DNA from: a virus
Strand: one strand, 5' to 3'
DNA length: 40,920 bases
Virus record (IMG/VR): IMGVR_UViG_3300009553_000008
Location: 1 to 40,920 of that record
This document shows positions 36,775-40,920 of the stretch, in pieces. The position numbers and the translations under genes were made by a program. Position 1 is the first letter of the stretch, and every line of letters starts with the position of its first letter. The notes under the pieces are model-generated. The model did no database searches. It was not told the origin of the DNA and was given only the letters and a program-made list of their open reading frames with translations.

Positions 36775-36885
36775 TTTGTCTAGGTCGCTTGCAGGCGCGT
36801 CTGCAAGTGCATGGGTAGCAAGGTCGGATGGTCGCTCCATTCCAGACGGTGAACCGTAGTTCGATTCGACGGGGCCTAGACAAAG
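36774..36885 (+). ncRNA. tRNA-like element 4 with canonical T arm
   Basis: Closing stem CTTTGTCTAGG/CCTAGACAAAG (36774-36784/36875-36885), 11 bp perfect, extending to 13 with a U-G and a C-G pair. A strong hairpin CTTGCAG/CTGCAAG (36788-36807) sits at the D-arm position. ATGG/CCAT (36811-36840) occupies the anticodon position, CGG-TGAA-CCG (36847-36856) the variable arm. The T loop TTCGATT (36860-36866) is canonical, with a stem CCGTAG/CGACGG holding one A-G mismatch. Some stems overlap, so alternatives exist. It shares base 36774 with element 3. Confidence 0.48.
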
Positions 36886-36887
36886 TG

Positions 36888-37028
36888 CTTGCTTACAGAT
36901 GCTGAATGCGCAGGTCGATGCGCAATGCTGAGGTCACCTAGCATGGACGAAATTTAGAGTGGCTTGCCCGTTTGTGGCGTAACGAGCGCAACGCAGGAAT
37001 TCGACACCTGCCAGCATCTGTAAGCAAG
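36888..37028 (+). ncRNA. tRNA-like element 5 with 17-bp closing stem
   Basis: Arms 36888-36904 and 37012-37028 are perfectly complementary over 17 bp. Inside are TGCGC/GCGCA with loop AGGTCGAT (36907-36924, D-like), TGCTG/TAGCA (36926-36943), a bulged stem TTGC...CGTT/AACG...GCAA (36964-36991), and a T-like arm GCAGG-AATTCGACA-CCTGC (36993-37011) that abuts the closing stem and has UUCGA in its loop. Five-way junction overall, like a tRNA with a large variable arm. It ends 20 bases before the next gene, whose RBS AAGGAG follows. Confidence 0.52.
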
Positions 37029-37048
37029 ATCAACGAAGGAGAGACTGA

Positions 37049-37273
37049 ATGACGCACACGGATATTCTGAATTCAGAGAGTGCGCATGAGCTGCGCGTGG
37101 AGTGCTTGCGCCTACGTCAGGGCCTATGGGATTGCTTCGCAGCATCAGGTGGCGACACAGATGGCGACAAAGATCCGAAGGCTTTGATGACGGATATCGT
37201 TGAGCTTGCTGTGGGATCGGTCGAAGAACTAAGTTCCGACTATGCCGTAGATATTTCTCGACGGCCTGATTGA
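37049..37273 (+). CDS. Hypothetical protein after RNA island 2
   Basis: 74 residues from ATG 37049 with AAGGAGAG at 37036-37043. MTHTDILNSESAHELRVECL then SSDYAVDISRRPD. Its strong ribosome-binding site right after element 5 suggests it is translated from a processed RNA. No family recognised. Confidence 0.62.
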   Translation: MTHTDILNSESAHELRVECLRLRQGLWDCFAASGGDTDGDKDPKALMTDIVELAVGSVEELSSDYAVDISRRPD

Positions 37274-37422
37274 TGAAGCCCCGTCTCCGCTTCCTTTCCA
37301 ACAAGTACAGCCGATATTGGGTATGCACTCATTACGGCTTTGCAGGAAGAGGAGAAAGCCCACAAGAGGCGTACAGGGACCTATTCAACCGGTTTCGGCA
37401 GATTGCTGAACAGGAGATGTAG
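37273..37422 (+). CDS. Small basic hypothetical protein
   Basis: 49 residues from ATG 37273 (TGATG overlap). MKPRLRFLSNKYSRYWVCTH then YGFAGRGESPQEAYRDLFNR. The 'W-C---G-G-SP-EAY--W' pattern recurs in short phage proteins and in the protein at 38266. Function unknown. Confidence 0.62.
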   Translation: MKPRLRFLSNKYSRYWVCTHYGFAGRGESPQEAYRDLFNRFRQIAEQEM

Positions 37423-37424
37423 AC

Positions 37425-37787
37425 ATGAACGAGACTGATCGTGAGTTGCTGGAGTTGGCTGCGAAGGCTGCGGGCTATGCCTTCAAGTGGGAGTCCGTAT
37501 TTGGTAGCTTTATTGAAGAGGTTGAGCCGACTATCTTTGATGAGGGGGGATTCGGTCAGTTCTGGAATCCACTCACAGACGACGGAGACGCGCTGCGGCT
37601 CATCGTCGCATGCAAGTTGGACCTGTACCAGGGGTTTGGAGATAGCCCGGAAGTGTGGGTCGGCTATCACCTGCTGGGTATCGCAAGGCAAAAGCACTGC
37701 TGCGAAGAGATTGGCTCGGATGCTGCCGCCACAACCCGCCGTGCCATCGTCCATGCTGCAGCAGAGATCGGAAAGGCAATGCCATGA
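37425..37787 (+). CDS. Hypothetical protein with FWNPLTDDGDALRL motif
   Basis: 120 residues from ATG 37425. RELLELAAKAAGYAFKWES and FWNPLTDDGDALRLIVACKL are characteristic of a phage family (DUF2591-like). RAIVHAAAEIGKAMP ends the protein, as in that family. Role unknown. Confidence 0.72.
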   Translation: MNETDRELLELAAKAAGYAFKWESVFGSFIEEVEPTIFDEGGFGQFWNPLTDDGDALRLIVACKLDLYQGFGDSPEVWVGYHLLGIARQKHCCEEIGSDAAATTRRAIVHAAAEIGKAMP

Positions 37788-37990
37788 ACATCATCGACCA
37801 AATGGAAGAAGCCAGAGACTTTCACAAGTCCATCGGCCCCGAGGAATCTGCGGCAATGGCTGATAGTGATCTGGTGACTGTATTGGGTGCAGCTCTGATG
37901 GTTCTAGCCCGAGAGAACCCCGACAACTGCACCCCAAGGGTCACGCAGGCCTTGGCGATCTTTCATATGTGGGAGGCATCACGGCGATGA
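37784..37990 (+). CDS. Small hypothetical protein
   Basis: 68 residues from ATG 37784 (MNIIDQMEEARDFHKSIGPE), ATGA-coupled. Helical and acidic. No family recognised. Confidence 0.58.
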   Translation: MNIIDQMEEARDFHKSIGPEESAAMADSDLVTVLGAALMVLARENPDNCTPRVTQALAIFHMWEASRR

Positions 37991-38262
37991 GCATCGTTCA
38001 TGACATAACGAACAAGCTAGTTCTCTGGGAAAACAATCAGAAAGAAACTGTTTTGCAAGGAATTCTGATAGATCGTGCAGGTACCGACGAGCCGAAGCTT
38101 CTATGGGGTCGACTGATGGCAGTCAAGCATGCTCATGAGCCCCAAACGACCTACCATCTCGATGGGAAAGCGATGATCTCATTCTGGCCGCCAGAGTTTG
38201 AGCTTGTTGGGATGACGATGTCTGCAAAGCAAAAATACATAATCCACAAGGATGGGGAATAG
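37987..38262 (+). CDS. Hypothetical protein
   Basis: 91 residues from ATG 37987 (MSIVHDITNKLVLWENNQKE). Mixed alpha/beta; contains QTTYHLDGKAMISFWPPEFE. No family recognised. Confidence 0.58.
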   Translation: MSIVHDITNKLVLWENNQKETVLQGILIDRAGTDEPKLLWGRLMAVKHAHEPQTTYHLDGKAMISFWPPEFELVGMTMSAKQKYIIHKDGE

Positions 38263-38265
38263 GCG

Positions 38266-38403
38266 ATGAAACCAAGAATCTGGCGCTGGTGCGGAATCTG
38301 GTGTGCTCAAGCATTCAGCCCGCTAAGCCATTCTGGCGTAGGGTCAACGCCGAAGGCTGCATACGATGCATGGCTATTGATAAACATGGATCGGCCAGCC
38401 TAA
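38266..38403 (+). CDS. Small hypothetical protein, W-C-G type
   Basis: 45 residues from ATG 38266. MKPRIWRWCGIWCAQAFSPL then TPKAAYDAWLLINM. It is a paralogue in pattern of the protein at 37273 (MKPR start, Trp/Cys core, P-x-AY-x-x-[WL]). Function unknown. Confidence 0.6.
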   Translation: MKPRIWRWCGIWCAQAFSPLSHSGVGSTPKAAYDAWLLINMDRPA

Positions 38404-38405
38404 TC

Positions 38406-38414
38406 CGCTATACT
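38406..38414 (+). promoter_or_regulatory. Promoter for the H-NS-like gene
   Basis: CGCTATACT gives a -10 TATACT at 38409-38414 in the same GCTAT context as the other promoters here. The ATG follows the hexamer after 8 bases, so the transcript is leaderless or nearly so. No clear -35. Confidence 0.55.
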
Positions 38415-38422
38415 CTCGCCTC

Positions 38423-38605
38423 ATGACAAAAGAAGAAGCCATCACCGAAGTACAAAGGATCATCCGAGAGCATGGATTGAGCCTGAAGGACTACCAGTCC
38501 AGCCCACTCAAGGGCAAGAAGCTGCCTCCGAAATACTTTGGGCAGAATGGTGAGACATGGACGGGTCGGGGTGCTAAACCTAGGTGGATGCGGGAGCAGG
38601 CATGA
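38423..38605 (+). CDS. H-NS-type DNA-binding domain protein without oligomerisation domain
   Basis: 60 residues from ATG 38423. The C-terminal half KYFGQNGETWTGRGAKPRWM (37-56) is the DNA-binding core of H-NS/Bv3F proteins, with the TGRG AT-hook-like loop at 47-50. The N-terminal coiled-coil used for oligomerisation is absent; only about 30 residues (EEAITEVQRIIREHGLSLKD) precede it. A short protein of this kind would bind H-NS sites without bridging, so it could counteract host xenogeneic silencing. No Shine-Dalgarno is seen. Confidence 0.82.
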   Translation: MTKEEAITEVQRIIREHGLSLKDYQSSPLKGKKLPPKYFGQNGETWTGRGAKPRWMREQA

Positions 38606-38829
38606 CTGATGCGAAATTCGATGATTTGGTGTTGAGAAGCATGCAGATGCTTTGGGAGGACGCAAAGCGGCCAGAGAATATGGTTGTTGGGCTCCCAACG
38701 CTTCGCGAGTACCAGAAGGCAGTTGCTGAATCCGAAAAGGAACTGCGCGTGTTCTCACCAGCCGGCCTTAGGGACTTGTTTCCGGGGCTGGGTGTCACTA
38801 CCAACAAATTTTGGAGAAAGCGTGTCTGA
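38602..38829 (+). CDS. Small hypothetical protein
   Basis: 75 residues from ATG 38602 (MTDAKFDDLVLRSMQMLWED), ATGA-coupled to the H-NS-like gene. Charged and helical. No family recognised. Confidence 0.58.
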   Translation: MTDAKFDDLVLRSMQMLWEDAKRPENMVVGLPTLREYQKAVAESEKELRVFSPAGLRDLFPGLGVTTNKFWRKRV

Positions 38830-39082
38830 AGCCTTGATGATCGACGCAATCGACAAGAAGACGCTTGGGATCGTCCGATTCACTGAGAACTCGGGCCGGA
38901 TCGTGCACTATCAGGTGACAATCGACCCCAGCAAGAAGAGCCCAAGCGGCCAGTTCATGCGCTTCGGTACGCATGCGATGGACGAGATTACGGGATGGCA
39001 ACCGCTTGCAGGGATGGTGCTGGTTGAGATTCTGAGCCAAGATTGGCAAGACGAACTGCCGGAGATCCCGAATGCAACCTGA
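38822..39082 (+). CDS. Hypothetical protein
   Basis: 86 residues from GTG 38822 (an ATG at 38837 is possible). IDKKTLGIVRFTENSGRIVH and GMVLVEILSQDWQDELPE suggest a small beta domain. No family recognised. Confidence 0.58.
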   Translation: MSEALMIDAIDKKTLGIVRFTENSGRIVHYQVTIDPSKKSPSGQFMRFGTHAMDEITGWQPLAGMVLVEILSQDWQDELPEIPNAT

Positions 39083-39251
39083 TACCACCACTCAAGGCGA
39101 CATCAACGCAGACAAGGCAGAGGCCACTACGAAGCTCTGCGTTCTATGCATGGCCGAGGTGAAGCGAGAAGGCTACGCCACGCACCTCAAGAGCCATGGC
39201 TACGAATCGCTGGCGCATGCTGTGACGGCTAATCCGGGGCATGACGTATGA
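39072..39251 (+). CDS. Small C2H2-type zinc-finger protein
   Basis: 59 residues from ATG 39072. KLCVLCMAEVKREGYATHLK then SHGYESLAHA gives Cys23-x2-Cys26-x11-His38-x3-His42, the ligand spacing of a C2H2 finger, which is rare in phages but occurs in bacterial Ros-like and phage small proteins. Overlaps both neighbours. Confidence 0.6.
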   Translation: MQPDTTTQGDINADKAEATTKLCVLCMAEVKREGYATHLKSHGYESLAHAVTANPGHDV

Positions 39252-39586
39252 GCGACCTCGCAATCTGGCTGCCTGAAGCGGCTCAAGAGCCTGAGAAGAG
39301 CTACAGCTACATCAACGTAGTTGTACTGCCATACCTGAAGGGTCGTCCGATGGATGAGGTTGCACGAGCCTTCATCTCAACGCTTCGCCCAAGTTCAGTC
39401 CGCGTCATAAAGTTCAATCAAGCTCAGCACTGTGATGCACAAACGTGGCGTGTGACGGTGAATCTCAAGCGAGACGGGATGATTGATTGCATCCATCAAG
39501 AATGCCATGTAGAGCTTCCGGAAGGCGTCGACAACGGACATGAGCTTTCGTTGCTTCTGCCTGAGTGCAGCGACAATAGCAAGTAA
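39248..39586 (+). CDS. Hypothetical protein upstream of the terminase genes
   Basis: 112 residues from ATG 39248 (MSDLAIWLPEAAQEPEKSYS). Contains INVVVLPYLKGRPMDEVARA and RVIKFNQAQHCDAQTWRVTV. No family recognised. It ends just before an operator-like palindrome. Confidence 0.62.
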   Translation: MSDLAIWLPEAAQEPEKSYSYINVVVLPYLKGRPMDEVARAFISTLRPSSVRVIKFNQAQHCDAQTWRVTVNLKRDGMIDCIHQECHVELPEGVDNGHELSLLLPECSDNSK

Positions 39587-39588
39587 AC

Positions 39589-39605
39589 TGTATACTTTGT
39601 ATACA
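39589..39605. promoter_or_regulatory. Perfect palindrome overlapping a -10 box, late operon operator
   Basis: TGTATAC-TTT-GTATACA is a perfect 17-bp inverted repeat lying 22 bases before terS. It contains TATACT (39591-39596), a -10-like hexamer. A dimeric regulator bound here would control packaging and virion genes. Ribbon-helix-helix proteins (genes at 23898 and 29712) are candidates. Confidence 0.62.
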
Positions 39606-39626
39606 CAATAAACAACCGAGAGATAC

Positions 39627-39926
39627 ATGGCTCGCCCGAAAGGATCACCAAACAAGGCAACGCAGGCCGCTAGAGAGGCCATAGCTGCGTTTGTTGATGG
39701 CAATGCACACAAGCTAGAGGGCTGGCTGAAGGCGATTGCTGAGGGCGATCCTGCGAACGACATCAAGCCGAACCCTGCGAAGGCCTTCGAGCTGTACAAC
39801 AGCGTGATTGAGTACCACGTGCCGAAGCTCAACCGCACTGAGCTGACAGGCGCCAATGGCGGACCTGTCGAGACTGTGACGAGGATCGAGCTGTTCCCAA
39901 TGGCTGATGGCAACGGTAAGGCTTGA
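39627..39926 (+). CDS. terS: Terminase small subunit (TerS-like)
   Basis: 99 residues from ATG 39627 with GAGAGA upstream. MARPKGSPNKATQAAREAIA is the conserved start of a family of podoviral small terminase subunits; the middle (AFELYNSVIEYHVPKLNRTE) is a helical oligomerisation region. It recognises phage DNA and delivers it to TerL. Its end overlaps the terL start by 20 bases. Confidence 0.82.
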   Translation: MARPKGSPNKATQAAREAIAAFVDGNAHKLEGWLKAIAEGDPANDIKPNPAKAFELYNSVIEYHVPKLNRTELTGANGGPVETVTRIELFPMADGNGKA

Positions 39927-40920
39927 ACTTCCGCCGAAGCTGATCCCTGTATTCTCGGGTGAGGCTGATGTACGAGGCGCCTACGGTGGCCGCGGCTCAG
40001 CCAAGACACGATCATTCGCCAAGATGGCTGCGACACGAGGCTACATGTACGGCAAGTCAGGCATAGCGGGTCAGGTTCTCTGCGCCCGGCAGTTCATGAA
40101 CTCGCTTGAAGACTCCAGCCTTGAGGAGTGCAAGCGAGCCATTCAAGACGAGCCATTCCTATCCGATTACTACGAGATTGGAGAGAAGTACATCAAGAGC
40201 CGGGATGGACGAATCTGGTTCTCGTTCGCTGGCCTGGATCGCAACATCGGTAGCGTCAAGTCCAAAGGGAGAATCCTTTTGTGCTGGATTGATGAGGCCG
40301 AGCCCGTCACGGATCACGCTCTGACCGTGCTTATCCCAACCCTTCGTGAGGAGGGAGAGGGCTGGAATGCTGAGCTTTGGATCACATGGAACCCGGCCCG
40401 GAAGTCTGCTGCGGTAGAGAAGCGTTTCCGCAACTCCACAGACCCGCGCGTCAAGATCGCCAAGATCAACTGGCGTGACAACCCGAAGTTCCCGGCCGTC
40501 TTGGAGCGTCAAAGGCTGCGTGACCTGACTGAGCGTCCTGACGAGTACGACCATATTTGGGAGGGCGCCTACGGATCAGCACAGGGCGCAATCCTTGCCA
40601 AGTGGGTCAACAAGGCTGAGCGAGAGGGTCGCGTCACTGAGTTCATCAAGTTCGATCCTGACGGCGCTCCTATCGATGTAACGAGTGACATCGGATTCCG
40701 GGATACTGCTGCTTGGTGGTTCTGGCAGCGTTGCTTGGGTGGATACCGGCTGCTCGCCTACCTTGGCGATAGCGGCATGGATGCTGAGGAGTGGATCCCT
40801 CTCATTCGAGACAAAATCCTTGAGTTGAGTGGCGGCAAGCTGGGGAACATCTGGCTTCCTCACGACGCCAGGGCCAAGACGTTCCAGAGCAAGCACACCA
40901 CAGTTGAGCAGTTCCTGAAG
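39907..40920 (+). CDS. terL: Terminase large subunit, N-terminal part (continues at 1-489)
   Basis: The ATG at 39907 lies in another frame inside the terS 3' end. Residues 27-34 GGRGSAKT are the Walker A loop, and ILLCWIDEAE (Asp129-Glu130) is Walker B with the catalytic Glu. DVTSDIGFRDTAAWW (Asp261) starts the RNase-H-like nuclease. The ATPase translocates DNA into the head and the nuclease cuts the concatemer. Codon 298 is the first in the repeated 123 bases, where the map closes; the full protein is 459 residues. Confidence 0.93.
   Translation, partial: MATVRLELPPKLIPVFSGEADVRGAYGGRGSAKTRSFAKMAATRGYMYGKSGIAGQVLCARQFMNSLEDSSLEECKRAIQDEPFLSDYYEIGEKYIKSRDGRIWFSFAGLDRNIGSVKSKGRILLCWIDEAEPVTDHALTVLIPTLREEGEGWNAELWITWNPARKSAAVEKRFRNSTDPRVKIAKINWRDNPKFPAVLERQRLRDLTERPDEYDHIWEGAYGSAQGAILAKWVNKAEREGRVTEFIKFDPDGAPIDVTSDIGFRDTAAWWFWQRCLGGYRLLAYLGDSGMDAEEWIPLIRDKILELSGGKLGNIWLPHDARAKTFQSKHTTVEQFLK
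40798..40920. repeat. Terminal direct repeat, right copy
   Basis: Identical to 1-123 and in frame within terL. See the left copy for interpretation. Confidence 0.95.

Noticed and set aside
1-40920. CRISPR array
   Set aside because: No regularly spaced direct repeats were seen in any gap between genes.

Overview
The window is one complete, circularly closed genome of a tailed double-stranded DNA phage (about 40.8 kb). The last 123 bases (40798-40920) repeat the first 123 exactly, and the large terminase gene runs across that junction, so the window is a circular map opened inside terL. Gene content suggests a podovirus-like phage: a very long portal, a scaffold, a coat protein, internal or ejection proteins, short-tail proteins and a beta-helix tailspike, with no tape measure, sheath or long-tail genes. 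An H-NS-type DNA-binding domain, an Rz/Rz1 spanin pair and GC content in the mid-50s suggest a Gram-negative, probably betaproteobacterial host. The host call is inference only. No integrase or repressor was recognised.

Layout. (1) Virion genes, + strand, 39627 through the junction to 18148: small and large terminase, two small virion proteins, portal, zinc-ribbon protein, scaffold, coat, decoration-like proteins, neck/tail proteins, a GNAT acetyltransferase, internal virion proteins, a heme-oxygenase-like diiron protein, a C1q-type fibre and a beta-helix tailspike. Two HNH endonuclease genes sit on the opposite strand inside this block. (2) Lysis block, + strand, 18145-20244: membrane proteins (holin candidates), a DUF5675 protein as the only endolysin candidate, and nested spanins. 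(3) A tightly overlapping - strand operon, 29596 down to 20254: mostly small unknown proteins plus ERF recombinase, Gp157, a ribbon-helix-helix regulator, a PagP-like protein and two more HNH genes. (4) A divergent promoter at 29635-29712 that also drives the + strand operon of small proteins (29712-31847), then a PP-loop (PAPS-reductase-like) enzyme, NinB and NinG, more small proteins and an H-NS-like domain, ending at the terminase genes.

The most unusual content is structured non-coding RNA in two gene-free islands. Island 1 (31848-32481) holds a long imperfect hairpin, a roughly 100-nt three-way-junction RNA ending in a U-tract, a tRNA-Ala-like RNA (G3-U70, encoded CCA, canonical T arm) whose anticodon region is replaced by about 80 nt with two hairpins, and five more hairpins. 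Island 2 (36391-37048) holds five back-to-back tRNA-like elements, each with a T-like arm stacked directly on a closing stem, several of them extended well beyond 7 bp. Three of the six tRNA-like RNAs (32077, 36398, 36533) share a topology: acceptor, D arm, an anticodon-position helix capped by two hairpins instead of an anticodon loop, and T arm. These folds were found by eye.

A second striking point is an in-frame amber codon at 12803-12805 inside an internal virion protein gene. The reading frame continues for 63 more codons and ends in a TGATG overlap with the next gene, so the true gene end appears to lie beyond the stop.
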